A stretch of 64,000 bases of DNA from Haemophilus haemolyticus (GCF_003493605.1 NZ_QQKA01000006.1:53563-117562), one strand, 5' to 3'; positions 21,232 to 31,866 are shown, counted from the stretch's first letter. The notes: generated by a model not told the origin, from the sequence alone. Made by a program: numbers and translations.

Positions 21232-24099
21232 TTAGAATTTATAATTTAAACTCAGAATATAAGTTCTTCCACGTGCAAAGTTATAAAGTACAGATTTATC
21301 TTTTCCTCCATCTTCACAAGTATTATTTTTACTACAAATTGAATCATTTAAGCTTGAATAATAGCGCTGTGAAGCAGCATCATTGCCTGAGTCTAAAGGA
21401 TCAACATAACGTTTATCTAGTAGGTTTTGTACTTCAGCTTTGATAATTAAATCTTTAACAGGTTCATAACTTACATGCAAATCTAAAATAATCGGTTGTT
21501 TATTAATTTCCTCTGTTTTCTTTATAGCATAATAAGTTCGTTCATGGCTCGTATTTAATTCAAATTGAGAACCGTTAATATAATCTTCTTGAATGGTTGC
21601 TCGTTTACTTTTCCCATAGTAACGTGCTGCGATACCAAGAGTTAATTTTTGATCAAACCAGCGAGAGCCAAGTTCTAATCTTCCATAATCTTTCGGTAAC
21701 ATTGAGATACGAGATAGACCATAACCTTGTTTCAGAATATCATCTTTTGATGCGTTGTTAGGACGTGGGCTTGCGTCCGCATAATTGGTTGGTTGATTTG
21801 TTCGTTGGTATGCATAAGATAGATTTGCAAAGAAACGTCCCATGTCATAATTTACTTCTAACTCAACACCGCTCTTTTTCACAATAGGCTTATAATTTTG
21901 ATGAGCAATGGTAAATCTAAATCCATTATTAGCTGCCCAGTCAGGAACAACGCCATCTCTCCACCATACACCATATACATTATGAATATAATTTTTGATA
22001 AAGCTGCGATAGCCCACTAGTTTTAAACCTAATATATCTTCTTTAGTGAAAATGCCTTTTTTATAGGTATTAAATCCAAGTTGATAAGTTTCAGCTCGCT
22101 CAGGTTTTAATGCCGTATTTACCCCAACGTCAGATGCTTGAGAGAAGAACATTTCTTGAATATTTGGCATTCTATGTGTGCGCGAATAGGTGAAAAACGG
22201 CATAAAATAATCATTGATATCTGCGCTAAGTGTTGCTGAGTGATTTATTGCTGTTTTATGTCCTGATTTATGCAAAATCGGTTCATTAATTTGTGTTGGT
22301 GTATTTTCGTAACCTACATACTCACCGTTAAATGCATAATGCGTAAAATTGACACTATAGTCTAAATGGTAAATTCCTTTAGAAAGTGCGGTATCAAAAT
22401 AAACAGTTTTAAATTTTTGTTTACCGGAAGGTTGTAAGATCACTGAACGTTGTGGTAATCCGCTTTTGCTTCCTTGGAAGCGACCTAAATAGCTATAGTT
22501 TCCTTGGGAGTGTGATTCATTGTTATAAAACAAACTTAATTCTTCAGGAAAACGGTTTTTACTATACTCATTAATAAAGTAGTTAAAGCCTAATGTGGTT
22601 TTTAAATCAATTTCTTTTGGCAATAAAAAAGTATAGCTATTGTTAATATCAATAATATTTGCCACATTCTTTGTAATTAATTTATCTTCTACTTGCCAAC
22701 CAGAAAAGAATGCACCTTTAGGATAAATGGTTTTACCTAAGTTATGTGCTACCATTAGATTTAGATCAAGATAGCGATTATTATTAAAATTATAATTTAA
22801 TTGATAATTACGATTTTCGATTTTCCGAGAACCAATTTTATTATCAAGGGTACGTATTTGTGCACTTAAGGTATGGTTATCATCGCCATATTCAAATTTT
22901 AATAAATGGCTACGAGAACGAGATTGCAAACTGCCTGGTTCAATAGGAGCGACACTATATTGATCTTTATTACGTTCAAATGAGTTATTTGTGGAATCTA
23001 CATCATTTTGTAATTCAGGGATATTTTGAGGTTGTATACCATTTTCCAATTCTCTCAGAATTTTTCTTCTGGTTTCATTTTTATAAGTATTAAGTTGATA
23101 GCTAGATGTATTGTAACGAGGCTCATTAGGCGTATCTTCTTCACTAACATAATCATAATTTTCTTCTTTTCTTTCAATCCGAGTAATACAACCTGGTGTT
23201 CTTGTTTCGGTCGCTCCAGTTAGCTCATCGGTTGTTGTAATTGGGTCTGTATTTCCATTAAATGTTGGATTGGGTGCGTTGCAAGACCAATGGTTTTTGT
23301 TTAGATCAGGTGTCCACTGTCCAGCTGAATTTAAAACATAACCTGCATTGTGGAAATAGGCTTCTTTCTCTTTAGCAAGAATATCTTGTCCTAGCGAAGA
23401 CAATCGTTCACCTCCACCAATACGATAATCTTGTGAAACTTCACGTTGGCTATAACCATATACCACGCCTACATAGCCACCATTATCCAGCCATTTTCTG
23501 CCTGCAGCCATTGTCATAAAATTGGATTTAGTTGCATTACTTCCCGTCATTCCTTTCAGAATAATGCCAAATGGTTTGTCATCGGTAATGACATCATTAA
23601 CGCCTAACGTTCTAAAATTAGCACTGCCAGCTAACGCATTTATACCGCTTGTTCCCGAAAAGTTACTTTTATTGACATCGACACCAGCAATGAAGTTAGG
23701 ATCAAGCGATGCACCGAATTGAGAATTACCACCTGATTGACCTGAGTCCATGGCTGTAGAGTAAAAAGTTTGTGTGACTCCATCGACCATAGTATTGACA
23801 CGACCTAACCCATTTTCGCCACGAATATTAACAGAAACTACGCCAGAGCCTTTATCTTGTTGAGTAAATGCACCAGGGATACTTCGAATGACTTGATCGA
23901 TAGTCTGGGTTTCTTTAAAAATATGCTCTCGGGTACTTTTCGCTTTTGCTTCCGTAAAAGGTTTTTTATCGTTAGCGACATTTTTTTCTACTACATCAAT
24001 TTGATCTAATGTTTCTTCAGCTTTTGCATCAACGATAGAAACACTAAGGGTATTGATTAAGCAGAGTGTGATTAAATTTAATTTAATAACTCTCTTCAT
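21232..24099 (-). CDS. TonB-dependent outer-membrane receptor (probably iron or other metal source)
   Basis: This 955-aa outer-membrane protein has a signal peptide (residues about 1-25). A TonB box-like LDQIDVVEK follows, then the plug domain (about 45-180: IDQVIRSIPGAF, VNIRGENGLGRVNTMVDGV) and a 22-strand-type barrel. The C-terminus ends in aromatic residues, TYILSLNYKF, as needed for barrel insertion. Two Cys pairs (HWSCNAPNP with PGCITR; SICSKNNTCEDG) lie in predicted loops. A Fur box lies in the promoter, so it is iron-regulated. It is related to HI1217-type and transferrin-receptor-like proteins by memory. The ligand is not identifiable from sequence. Confidence 0.85.
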   Translation of the reverse strand: MKRVIKLNLITLCLINTLSVSIVDAKAEETLDQIDVVEKNVANDKKPFTEAKAKSTREHIFKETQTIDQVIRSIPGAFTQQDKGSGVVSVNIRGENGLGRVNTMVDGVTQTFYSTAMDSGQSGGNSQFGASLDPNFIAGVDVNKSNFSGTSGINALAGSANFRTLGVNDVITDDKPFGIILKGMTGSNATKSNFMTMAAGRKWLDNGGYVGVVYGYSQREVSQDYRIGGGERLSSLGQDILAKEKEAYFHNAGYVLNSAGQWTPDLNKNHWSCNAPNPTFNGNTDPITTTDELTGATETRTPGCITRIERKEENYDYVSEEDTPNEPRYNTSSYQLNTYKNETRRKILRELENGIQPQNIPELQNDVDSTNNSFERNKDQYSVAPIEPGSLQSRSRSHLLKFEYGDDNHTLSAQIRTLDNKIGSRKIENRNYQLNYNFNNNRYLDLNLMVAHNLGKTIYPKGAFFSGWQVEDKLITKNVANIIDINNSYTFLLPKEIDLKTTLGFNYFINEYSKNRFPEELSLFYNNESHSQGNYSYLGRFQGSKSGLPQRSVILQPSGKQKFKTVYFDTALSKGIYHLDYSVNFTHYAFNGEYVGYENTPTQINEPILHKSGHKTAINHSATLSADINDYFMPFFTYSRTHRMPNIQEMFFSQASDVGVNTALKPERAETYQLGFNTYKKGIFTKEDILGLKLVGYRSFIKNYIHNVYGVWWRDGVVPDWAANNGFRFTIAHQNYKPIVKKSGVELEVNYDMGRFFANLSYAYQRTNQPTNYADASPRPNNASKDDILKQGYGLSRISMLPKDYGRLELGSRWFDQKLTLGIAARYYGKSKRATIQEDYINGSQFELNTSHERTYYAIKKTEEINKQPIILDLHVSYEPVKDLIIKAEVQNLLDKRYVDPLDSGNDAASQRYYSSLNDSICSKNNTCEDGGKDKSVLYNFARGRTYILSLNYKF

Positions 24100-24121
24100 T
24101 ACATATCCTTATTGTTTTTTT

Positions 24122-24140
24122 GAGAAAGATTCGCATTATC
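24122..24140 (-). promoter_or_regulatory. Fur box upstream of the TonB-dependent receptor
   Basis: On the minus strand GATAATGCGAATCTTTCTC matches the Fur consensus GATAATGATAATCATTATC at 15 of 19 positions, 22 bp upstream of the receptor start. The rest of the 24100-24393 gap is AT-rich and holds a TATAAT at 24355-24360, probably the -10 of cmk. Confidence 0.75.
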
Positions 24141-24393
24141 TTATTATATTTTGTAAAACTCAATGGTTTTTTATTAAAATTAATATAAAACCGCGAAAAA
24201 ATGAAAAAAATTAATTTTAAAAGGTGGAGGATAAGTAGAGTAGCTCCTTAACTAAAAAAGCTTATAGGTGCGTGTTTGTTATTTTTTTATTCTTTGTTAA
24301 TGGATCTTGAGTTAAGTTTGAAAGGTGGCAATAGCGAAATAGAGTGTTTATCTCTATAATACGTCAACTTTTGATAAGTAAAGGATAAGTTAT

Positions 24394-25071
24394 ATGGGAA
24401 CGATTATTACCGTTGATGGCCCTAGTGGTGCTGGGAAAGGTACGCTTTGTTATGCGTTGGCAGAAAAGCTAGGTTATGCGTTATTGGATAGTGGAGCAAT
24501 TTATCGCGTTACAGCATTAGCTGCATTACAACGTAAAACTGATTTAACGAATGAATCGGCGTTAGCTGAATTAGCTCGTCACTTAGATATTCAATTTATT
24601 CCTCAAAATGGTGAGGTGAATATTTTGCTTGCTGGCATGAATGTAAGCCATTTAATTCGCACTCAAGAAGTCGCTGATGCTGCATCTAAAGTCGCTGTGT
24701 TTCCAGAAGTGCGGTCAGCTTTGCTACAACTTCAGCAAGATTTTGCGAAAAATGATGGATTAATTGCTGATGGTAGAGATATGGGGACAGTGGTATTCCC
24801 AAATGCTCAAGTGAAGTTATTTTTAGATGCGAGTGCTGAAGAACGTGCAAAAAGACGCTATAAACAGTTGCAAAATAAAGGAATAAATGGTAACTTTGAG
24901 CAGATTTTAGCCGAGATAAAAGAGCGTGATTTTCGTGATAGAAATCGAGAGGTTGCGCCTCTAAAACCGGCTGATGATGCTTTATTATTGGATAGCACAA
25001 CGTTGAGTATTGGTGAAGTTATTGATCAGGCGTTAGCTTATATTCAAGAAAAGGTGTCAGTTTCGATTTAA
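24394..25071 (+). CDS. cmk: Cytidylate kinase
   Basis: Cmk phosphorylates CMP and dCMP. This 225-aa protein starts [20 protein letters not shown], containing the P-loop, followed by [10 protein letters not shown] (substrate binding) and the Cmk-specific region [13 protein letters not shown]. The lid motif is [12 protein letters not shown]. It lies directly before rpsA, as in E. coli. TATAAT at 24355 suggests a promoter just upstream, and AAGGAT is its ribosome-binding site. Confidence 0.96.
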   Translation: MGTIITVDGPSGAGKGTLCYALAEKLGYALLDSGAIYRVTALAALQRKTDLTNESALAELARHLDIQFIPQNGEVNILLAGMNVSHLIRTQEVADAASKVAVFPEVRSALLQLQQDFAKNDGLIADGRDMGTVVFPNAQVKLFLDASAEERAKRRYKQLQNKGINGNFEQILAEIKERDFRDRNREVAPLKPADDALLLDSTTLSIGEVIDQALAYIQEKVSVSI

Positions 25072-25167
25072 CTGTTTGTTCAAGGAAGAATAAGCATTTA
25101 TCCTCAACCCCGCATTTTATGGATTTTAATGTGGATGTTATTAACTTAAATTAAGAAGATTATTTAT

Positions 25168-26817
25168 ATGTCAGAATCTTTTGCTCAACTTTTTGAAGAA
25201 TCATTAAAAGGCCTTGAAACTCGTCAAGGTTCAATCGTTAGCGGTACTGTAGTAGCTATCCAAAAAGGCTTTGTGCTTGTTGATGCAGGTTTAAAATCTG
25301 AGTCCGCAATCCCAGTTGCTGAATTCTTAAATGCACAAGGCGAACTTGAAATCCAAGTTGGCGATACTGTAAATGTTGCATTAGATGCAGTTGAAGATGG
25401 TTTCGGTGAAACTAAACTTTCTCGTGAGAAAGCTGTTCGTCACGAATCTTGGATTGAATTAGAAAAAGCTTACGAAGAAAAAGCGACCGTTATCGGTTTA
25501 ATCAACGGCAAAGTGAAAGGTGGCTTCACAGTTGAGTTAAACGGTGTTCGTGCATTCTTACCAGGTTCTTTAGTTGATACTCGTCCAGCGCGTGAAGCAG
25601 ATCACTTACTTGGTAAAGAATTAGAATTCAAAGTAATCAAATTAGATCAAAAACGTAACAACGTTGTTGTTTCTCGTCGTGCAGTGATTGAATCTGAAAA
25701 CAGCCAAGAACGTGAACAAGTATTAGAAAATCTTGTTGAAGGTTCAGAAGTTAAAGGTATCGTTAAAAACTTAACTGAGTACGGTGCATTCGTTGATCTT
25801 GGTGGTGTTGACGGTTTATTACATATCACAGATATGGCTTGGAAACGTGTTAAACATCCAAGCGAAATCGTGAATGTTGGCGATGAAGTTACTGTTAAAG
25901 TATTAAAATTTGATAAAGATCGTACTCGTGTATCTTTAGGCTTAAAACAATTAGGCCAAGATCCATGGGCTGCAATTGCTGAAAATCACCCTGTAAACAG
26001 CAAATTAACTGGTAAAGTAACTAACTTAACAGACTATGGTTGTTTCGTTGAGATCTTAGATGGCGTTGAAGGTTTAGTTCACGTTTCTGAAATGGATTGG
26101 ACTAACAAAAATATCCACCCATCTAAAGTTGTTAGCTTAGGCGATACTGTAGAAGTAATGGTATTAGAAATTGATGAAGAACGTCGTCGTATTTCTTTAG
26201 GCTTAAAACAATGTAAAGCTAACCCATGGACTCAATTTGCTGAAACTCACAATAAAGGCGATAAAGTAACGGGTAAAATCAAGTCTATCACTGATTTCGG
26301 TATCTTCATCGGTCTTGAAGGTGGTATCGATGGTTTAGTTCACTTATCTGATATTTCTTGGAATGTATCAGGTGAAGAAGCAGTTCGTAACTACAAAAAA
26401 GGTGACGAAGTTTCTGCAGTAGTATTAGCTGTTGATGCAGTGAAAGAACGTATCTCTTTAGGTATCAAACAACTTGAAGAAGATCCATTCAATAACTTCG
26501 TAGCGATCAATAAAAAAGGCGCTGTAGTATCTGCAACAGTAGTTGAAGCAGATGCAAAAGGTGCTAAAGTTGAATTAGCGGGCGGCGTTGAAGGTTATAT
26601 CCGCGCAGCTGATTTAACAAATGAAGTTGCTGCAGGTGATGTGGTTGAAGCTAAATACACTGGTGTAGATCGTAAATCTCGTATCGTTCACTTATCAGTG
26701 AAAGCAAAAGATCAAGCTGAAGAAGCTGCTGCAGTTGCAAATGTGAATAACAAACAAGAAGAAGTTGCTATTCCAAACGCAATGGCTGAAGCTTTCAAAG
26801 CAGCTAAAGGTGAATAA
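25168..26817 (+). CDS. rpsA: 30S ribosomal protein S1
   Basis: S1 binds the mRNA leader and brings it to the 30S subunit. This 549-aa protein has six S1/OB repeats (about residues 20-88, 106-171, 192-260, 277-347, 364-434, 451-520). The repeats are recognisable by phrases such as [39 protein letters not shown] and [18 protein letters not shown]. Codon use is strongly biased, as in highly expressed genes. The AT-rich leader after cmk probably carries the autoregulatory S1 site. Confidence 0.98.
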   Translation: MSESFAQLFEESLKGLETRQGSIVSGTVVAIQKGFVLVDAGLKSESAIPVAEFLNAQGELEIQVGDTVNVALDAVEDGFGETKLSREKAVRHESWIELEKAYEEKATVIGLINGKVKGGFTVELNGVRAFLPGSLVDTRPAREADHLLGKELEFKVIKLDQKRNNVVVSRRAVIESENSQEREQVLENLVEGSEVKGIVKNLTEYGAFVDLGGVDGLLHITDMAWKRVKHPSEIVNVGDEVTVKVLKFDKDRTRVSLGLKQLGQDPWAAIAENHPVNSKLTGKVTNLTDYGCFVEILDGVEGLVHVSEMDWTNKNIHPSKVVSLGDTVEVMVLEIDEERRRISLGLKQCKANPWTQFAETHNKGDKVTGKIKSITDFGIFIGLEGGIDGLVHLSDISWNVSGEEAVRNYKKGDEVSAVVLAVDAVKERISLGIKQLEEDPFNNFVAINKKGAVVSATVVEADAKGAKVELAGGVEGYIRAADLTNEVAAGDVVEAKYTGVDRKSRIVHLSVKAKDQAEEAAAVANVNNKQEEVAIPNAMAEAFKAAKGE

Positions 26818-26830
26818 TTAATTCACGTAG

Positions 26831-26861
26831 TAAGGCTGGGCTCATGTCCAGCCTTATTTTT
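26831..26861 (+). terminator. Terminator after rpsA
   Basis: TAAGGCTGG and CCAGCCTTA form a 9-bp stem followed by TTTTT, 13 bp after the rpsA stop. Confidence 0.85.
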
Positions 26862-26866
26862 AGGGC

Positions 26867-26903
26867 TTATTGCTAATACATTGAAATAATGTATTAGCAA
26901 TAA
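26867..26903. repeat. Perfect 16-bp inverted repeat between rpsA and ihfB
   Basis: TTATTGCTAATACATT (26867-26882) and AATGTATTAGCAATAA (26888-26903) are exact complements with a 5-nt spacer. It follows the rpsA terminator directly, has no U-run, and lies 35 bp before the ihfB start. It could be a protein operator or an mRNA hairpin. Function unknown. Confidence 0.7.
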
Positions 26904-26938
26904 ATCTTAATTTGAATAATATTAAGGGAGAGAAGACG

Positions 26939-27220
26939 ATGACTAAGTCAGAACTTATAGAAAAATTATTAGCGAAACATCCGACTTTACCCGTAAAAGA
27001 AATCGAAAATATGGTAAAAGATATTTTGGAGTTTATTTCTCAATCTCTTGAAAATGGCGATCGTGTTGAGTTGAGAGGATTTGGAAGTTTTTCACTGCAT
27101 TATCGTAATCCTCGTTTAGGGCGTAATCCCAAAACGGGTGATTCTGTTAAATTAGAAGCTAAATCTGTACCGCACTTTAAGCCTGGTAAAGAATTAAAAG
27201 AGCGTGTAGATATTTATTAA
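26939..27220 (+). CDS. ihfB: Integration host factor subunit beta
   Basis: IhfB pairs with IhfA to bend DNA at specific sites. The 93-aa protein starts [18 protein letters not shown], with the DNA-binding arm [20 protein letters not shown] and the Pro that intercalates at its tip. An open frame extends to 26912, but the family start and the AAGGGAGAG Shine-Dalgarno select the ATG at 26939. It follows rpsA, as in E. coli. Confidence 0.96.
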   Translation: MTKSELIEKLLAKHPTLPVKEIENMVKDILEFISQSLENGDRVELRGFGSFSLHYRNPRLGRNPKTGDSVKLEAKSVPHFKPGKELKERVDIY

Positions 27221-27300
27221 TAAAATTAAAATGCACGAATATGCCTTTTAAACTACAACCTTTACCATTATTTAAAAAAGCCATATTTTAAGGAAATGTT

Positions 27301-27594
27301 ATGATTAAATATATTTTAGGTATTGTTATTTTTATTGCTATCGTGTTGGTTGCAATTACCATTGGGGCAAATAACGATCAAGTTATTACATTTAATTATA
27401 TTGTGGCGGAAAGCCAGCTCCAACTATCCACTCTTGTTGCTATTTTATTTGGATTAGGTTTGATTCTTGGCTGGTTAATCACTGCTTTTTTCTATCTTAA
27501 GTTAAAACTTAAAAATATGGCATTAGCTCGCCAAGTTAAGCGCCAAACTTTACAAATCAACGAGTTGACTACTGTGCGCGATAAGGTCGCCTGA
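27301..27594 (+). CDS. lapA: Lipopolysaccharide assembly protein A
   Basis: LapA (YciS) is a small inner-membrane protein that works with LapB to control LPS amount. This 97-aa protein has two transmembrane helices (about residues 3-21 and 42-66) and a basic cytoplasmic tail with a short helix. GANNDQVITFNY is typical of the family. AAGGA lies before the ATG. The stop overlaps the lapB start by one base, so the two are coupled. Confidence 0.9.
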   Translation: MIKYILGIVIFIAIVLVAITIGANNDQVITFNYIVAESQLQLSTLVAILFGLGLILGWLITAFFYLKLKLKNMALARQVKRQTLQINELTTVRDKVA

Positions 27595-28784
27595 TGCTAG
27601 AATTACTCTTTCTACTATTGCCTATTGCTGCAGCCTATGGTTGGTACATGGGGCAGCGTAGTGCAAAGAAAGATCAAGATGATATTAGTAATAAACTCTC
27701 CCGAGATTATGTTACGGGGGTAAACTTCTTACTTTCCAATCAAACCGATAAAGCTGTAGATTTGTTTTTAGACATGCTTCAGAAGCAAGAAACTGAAAAT
27801 GAAATCGAAAGTCACTCCCAATTTGAAGCTGAGCTTACACTTGGTAATCTATTCCGCTCTAGAGGCGAAGTTGATCGTGCATTGCGTATTCACCAAGCTT
27901 TAGACCTTAGTCCTAATTATACATTTGAGCAAAAATTACTCGCAAAGCAACAGCTTGCTAGAGATTTTATGGTGGTTGGTTTTTTTGACCGAGCTGAAAA
28001 TCTTTATATTTTACTCGTGGATGAGCCTGAATTTGCAGAAAATGCTTTACAGCAACTTTTACTGATTTATCAAAAAACTAAAGAATGGAAAAAAGCGGTT
28101 AATATTGCTGAAAAACTCGCTAAAATAAAACCACAAGAGAATAATATTGAGCTTGCGCAATGTTATTGTGAATATTCACAAAGTTTAGAGCCTGAAAGTG
28201 CGGTTGAAAAACGCAGTGTTTTACAAAAAGCTTTGTCGGTTTCTCCTACTTGTGTTCGCGCTTCTTTATTACTCGCAAATTTAGAAATGCTTGAAGAACA
28301 ATATCAACAAGCTGCAAAAATACTAGAAAATGTTTTAGAGCAAAATCCAGATTATACGGGTGAAATTCTGTCACCTTTAAAACATTGTTATGAAGAATTA
28401 AATCAGTTAGATAACTTTGAGTTATTCCTAATTCGTGCTGGCCAAATTACTAATAATGATGAAGTAGAGCTAGCTTTGGTTAAATTAATTGAAGAAAAAG
28501 ATGGCAAGTCTGCTGCTCAGGCTAAGCTTTATCAGCAACTCACGAAAAAGCCAAGTACTTTAATTTTCCATCGTTTTATGCAGTATCAAATTGATGATGC
28601 AGAAGAAGGGCGGGGAAAAGAAAGCCTAATTTTATTACATAAAATGGTGGGTGAACGAATTAAGCAAACATCGGCCTATCGTTGTACAAATTGTGGTTAT
28701 CAAATCCATAAGCTATTGTGGAATTGCCCATCTTGCCGTCAATGGGAAAGTATTAAACCAGTTTCAAGTCAAGAACATAATTAA
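27594..28784 (+). CDS. lapB: Lipopolysaccharide assembly protein B (YciM)
   Basis: LapB promotes LpxC degradation by FtsH and so limits LPS synthesis. This 396-aa protein has an N-terminal membrane anchor (residues 1-20, [20 protein letters not shown]), then a series of TPR helices, and a C-terminal rubredoxin-type zinc site [20 protein letters not shown] with four Cys. The length agrees with E. coli LapB (389). It is coupled to lapA, and pyrF follows after 23 bp. Confidence 0.94.
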   Translation: MLELLFLLLPIAAAYGWYMGQRSAKKDQDDISNKLSRDYVTGVNFLLSNQTDKAVDLFLDMLQKQETENEIESHSQFEAELTLGNLFRSRGEVDRALRIHQALDLSPNYTFEQKLLAKQQLARDFMVVGFFDRAENLYILLVDEPEFAENALQQLLLIYQKTKEWKKAVNIAEKLAKIKPQENNIELAQCYCEYSQSLEPESAVEKRSVLQKALSVSPTCVRASLLLANLEMLEEQYQQAAKILENVLEQNPDYTGEILSPLKHCYEELNQLDNFELFLIRAGQITNNDEVELALVKLIEEKDGKSAAQAKLYQQLTKKPSTLIFHRFMQYQIDDAEEGRGKESLILLHKMVGERIKQTSAYRCTNCGYQIHKLLWNCPSCRQWESIKPVSSQEHN

Positions 28785-28807
28785 TTGATACTCAGCGAGG
28801 TAACATT

Positions 28808-29500
28808 ATGACAAGCAAAATTATTGTGGCATTGGACTATGAGAAAGAAGCAGAGGCTCTTGCTTTAGTTGATCAAATTGATCCGAGTTTGTGTCGATTA
28901 AAAGTGGGTAAAGAAATGTTTACTACACTTGGTATTAATTTTGTAAAACAATTACATCAACGTAATTTCGATGTTTTCTTAGATCTTAAATATCATGATA
29001 TTCCAAATACGGTAGCAAGAGCGGTCCGTTCTGCAGCTGATTTGGGTGTATGGATGGTAGATCTGCACGCAAGTGGTGGGCTACGAATGATGGAAGAAGC
29101 TAAGAGAATTCTTGAACCTTATGGGAAAGATGCGCCATTGCTTATTGCTGTGACGGTATTAACCAGTATGGAAGATTTGGATTTATTACAAATTGGGATT
29201 AATGCATCGCCAATGGAACAAGTTCTACGCTTAGCTCATTTAACTCAACGTGCAGGTTTGGATGGTGTAGTTTGCTCTCCGCAAGAGGTTGAAATTTTAC
29301 GTAACGCTTGTGGAGAAGAGTTTAAATTGGTGACCCCAGGTATTCGTCCAATTGGAGCGGATTTTGGTGATCAACGACGTGTGATGACTCCTACTGCTGC
29401 GATTCGTGCTGGTTCAGATTATTTAGTAATAGGACGTCCTATTACTAAAGCTGATAATCCTGCAGAGGTTCTTCGTTCTATTAATGCATCTATTGGGTAA
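28808..29500 (+). CDS. pyrF: Orotidine 5'-phosphate decarboxylase
   Basis: PyrF forms UMP in the last step of de novo pyrimidine synthesis. This 230-aa protein shows the catalytic Lys-Asp network [13 protein letters not shown], the substrate-binding VGKEMFT, and the phosphate-binding LVTPGIRP and VIGRPITKA. It follows lapB, and yciH begins 3 bp after its stop, as in E. coli. Confidence 0.96.
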   Translation: MTSKIIVALDYEKEAEALALVDQIDPSLCRLKVGKEMFTTLGINFVKQLHQRNFDVFLDLKYHDIPNTVARAVRSAADLGVWMVDLHASGGLRMMEEAKRILEPYGKDAPLLIAVTVLTSMEDLDLLQIGINASPMEQVLRLAHLTQRAGLDGVVCSPQEVEILRNACGEEFKLVTPGIRPIGADFGDQRRVMTPTAAIRAGSDYLVIGRPITKADNPAEVLRSINASIG

Positions 29501-29502
29501 TT

Positions 29503-29826
29503 ATGATGTCAAATTATGTTTTAGTGTATTCAACAGATGTGGGGCGAATTAAAGAGGAAAAGGCTTCTGTAGTTCGCCCAAAAGGAGACGGTGTGGTACG
29601 TATCCAAAAACAAACAAGTGGTAGGAAAGGTGCAGGCGTATCGGTTATAACTGGTTTAGATTTATCCGATGAGGAATTGAAAAAATTAGCGGCTGAATTT
29701 AAAAAACGTTGTGGATGTGGTGGCTCAGTTAAAAATGGAATGATTGAGATTCAAGGTGAAAAGCGTGATTTACTCAAGCAATTGTTAGAGCAAAGAGGGT
29801 TTACCGTTAAATTATCAGGTGGATGA
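29503..29826 (+). CDS. yciH: SUI1/eIF1-like translation factor YciH
   Basis: This 107-aa protein has the SUI1 fold: RIQKQTSGRKGAGVSVITGL, then KKRCGCGGSVKNGMIEIQGE with the conserved Cys/Gly loop, and KRDLLKQLLEQRGFTVKLSGG. E. coli YciH has weak initiation-fidelity activity in vitro, but its role in cells is unclear. Two Met codons stand in a row (29503, 29506) and either may start. It is the last gene of the lapA-lapB-pyrF run. Confidence 0.92.
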   Translation: MMSNYVLVYSTDVGRIKEEKASVVRPKGDGVVRIQKQTSGRKGAGVSVITGLDLSDEELKKLAAEFKKRCGCGGSVKNGMIEIQGEKRDLLKQLLEQRGFTVKLSGG

Positions 29827-29827
29827 T

Positions 29828-29855
29828 TAAAAAAGGCGCATTAGCGCCTTTTTTG
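29828..29855. terminator. Bidirectional terminator between yciH and hda
   Basis: AAAAAAGGCGC and GCGCCTTTTTT form an 11-bp stem with a 4-nt loop and T-runs on both strands, between convergent genes. Confidence 0.92.
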
Positions 29856-30551
29856 TTAAAGATTTAAAATTTCTTTGACGAAAGGAATTGTAAGATTTCG
29901 TTGTGCTTGCAATGAGGCTTTATCTAGTAGATCAAGTGCTTCAAATAATGTGTGCATGTCTCGTGCTAGTCGTGTAAGTAAAAAATTAGCCGTCTCATCG
30001 GGTAATTGGATTCCTCGTTGATAAGCGTTATGTTGCAATACACTAATTTTTTGCTCGTCAGTTAAGGAATTTAATTGATAAATTTCACCCCAAGTCAAGC
30101 GAGAGTTCAAATCAGGCAATTTTACAGAAAGTGCGGAAGGCGATTTGTCTGAACTAATAAGCAAAAGCGTTTTTCCGCTCGCTCTAATTCGATTGAATAG
30201 ATCAAAAATAGCTAATTCCCATTCGTCATTGCCGATCACACTTTGTACATCATCTAGACACACTAATTCTTGCTGTTCTAGATTTTCAAGAACTGCGGTA
30301 GAAAAATATTGAGATTTGCTGAGAGGTACATAAATAGCACTGCGTTGATTGATTAAATATTCGTTACTGAATGCTCTAAGCAGATGAGTTTTTCCAGAAC
30401 CTTTATTTCCCCAAATATAGAAAAACTGTTGTTTTAATTCAGATGAATTTTTGCGTAAAGAATCGAGCAATAAAAGATTATTATCGCCGTAAAAGTTTTC
30501 TAATGTTGCATCATCAATTTGATGAATGGGTAAGGGAAGCTGCTTATTCAA
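29856..30551 (-). CDS. hda: DnaA inactivator Hda
   Basis: Hda is a DnaA-like AAA+ protein that, with the sliding clamp, makes DnaA hydrolyse ATP after initiation. This 231-aa protein begins with a clamp-binding motif QLPLPI (residues 4-9). The Walker A is YIWGNKGSGKTHLLRA, the Walker B is LVCLDDVQSV, and the arginine-finger region is DLNSRLTWGE. It lacks the DNA-binding domain IV of DnaA, as expected. In E. coli hda follows uraA. Here uraA is also next to it on the same strand. Confidence 0.94.
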   Translation of the reverse strand: MNKQLPLPIHQIDDATLENFYGDNNLLLLDSLRKNSSELKQQFFYIWGNKGSGKTHLLRAFSNEYLINQRSAIYVPLSKSQYFSTAVLENLEQQELVCLDDVQSVIGNDEWELAIFDLFNRIRASGKTLLLISSDKSPSALSVKLPDLNSRLTWGEIYQLNSLTDEQKISVLQHNAYQRGIQLPDETANFLLTRLARDMHTLFEALDLLDKASLQAQRNLTIPFVKEILNL

Positions 30552-30578
30552 ATATTTATGTGTTACAGATTATAAGTA

Positions 30579-30611
30579 AGAAAAAGGGCTAAATTGGTAT
30601 TTAACCCTTTT
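30579..30611 (-). terminator. Hairpin after uraA
   Basis: AAAAGGG.TAAAT and ATTTA.CCCTTTT form an imperfect stem 11 bp after the uraA stop, before hda. Confidence 0.55.
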
Positions 30612-30621
30612 AAAAGGAGCC

Positions 30622-31866
30622 TTATTCTACTTCATTTTTTGCTTTCGGTAAAACAAGGTTTAAGATGATAGCCACAATCGCACATAAGCTGATACCTTTT
30701 AGTGATACGTTACCCACATCTACAAACATATTGCCGATACCAAATGTCATGACGACAGAAATAATACACAGATTACGTGCTTCGGTAACATCAACTTTGC
30801 CACGAATTAAGGTGCTCATGCCCACGACTGCGATTGAACCGAAAACAAGCATCATAATTCCACCCATTACAATAGTTGGAATCGTTGATAGGAATGCGCC
30901 TACTTTTCCACAGAATGAAATAGCAATAGCCCAAACTGCAGCCCAAGTCATAATATTAGGGTTGAAATTTCTGGTTAACATTACGGCACCAGTTACTTCC
31001 GCATAGGTTGTATTTGGTGGCCCGCCCACTAAAGATGCAGCTGCTGTTGCTAAGCCATCACCTAATAAAGTGCGGTGTAATCCTGGTTTTTTTAAAAAGT
31101 CTTTACCTGTTACAGAGCTGATTGCCATGATGCCACCCACGTGTTCTACTGCAGGTGCAATGGCAATTGGTAACATATAAAGAATAGCTTCTAGGTTAAA
31201 TTCAGGCGCAGTTAATTTTGGTAAGCTGAACCAAGGTGCATCAATCACTGGTTGGAAATTAATTAAACCTAGGAATAAACATAAAATATAGCCCGCAGTA
31301 ATACCAAACATAATCGGGATGAGTTTCATCAATCCTTTGGCAAATACAGCTACAGATAAAGTAGTAAGAAGAGTTACCATTGAAACTAATACCGCATCGT
31401 TATACGCATAAGCACTGTTTTTGCCTAATGACATATCAACTGCCACAGGGGCAAGTCCCATACCAATGATAATAATTACTGGGCCAACTACAATCGGTGG
31501 GAAAATGCGTTGTAATGCTTCTGTTCCGCGTAATTTTACTAACATGCTTAGCGCTAGATATACAAGACCAGCAGATGCTAAACCACCCATAGTGGTTGCA
31601 ATGCCCCAAGTTTGAACACCATATTGAATTGGCGCGATAAAGGCAAAAGATGAGGCTAAGAAAATAGGAACTTGTTTGCCAGTGCAAAGTTGGAAGAGTA
31701 GGGTGCCAACGCCTGCAGTTAATAATGCTGTATTGGAATCAAGTCCTGTAATTAATGGTACAAGAACGAGCGCACCAAATGCGACGAAGAGCATTTGTAG
31801 GCCAACGAATGATTGTTTTAATGTACTTTGTTTTTCCGAAGGGAAAGAAGAAGTTTGATTTGTCAT
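30622..31866 (-). CDS. uraA: Uracil permease
   Basis: UraA imports uracil with protons (nucleobase:cation symporter-2 family). This 414-aa membrane protein has about 14 hydrophobic segments. Family features include the half-helix region FAFIAPIQYG, the substrate-binding Glu in IAIAPAVEHVGGIMAIS, and GLATAAASLVGGPPNTTYAEVTGAV. It lies downstream of upp, whose product uses the uracil. A hairpin between them suggests partial attenuation. Confidence 0.95.
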   Translation of the reverse strand: MTNQTSSFPSEKQSTLKQSFVGLQMLFVAFGALVLVPLITGLDSNTALLTAGVGTLLFQLCTGKQVPIFLASSFAFIAPIQYGVQTWGIATTMGGLASAGLVYLALSMLVKLRGTEALQRIFPPIVVGPVIIIIGMGLAPVAVDMSLGKNSAYAYNDAVLVSMVTLLTTLSVAVFAKGLMKLIPIMFGITAGYILCLFLGLINFQPVIDAPWFSLPKLTAPEFNLEAILYMLPIAIAPAVEHVGGIMAISSVTGKDFLKKPGLHRTLLGDGLATAAASLVGGPPNTTYAEVTGAVMLTRNFNPNIMTWAAVWAIAISFCGKVGAFLSTIPTIVMGGIMMLVFGSIAVVGMSTLIRGKVDVTEARNLCIISVVMTFGIGNMFVDVGNVSLKGISLCAIVAIILNLVLPKAKNEVE

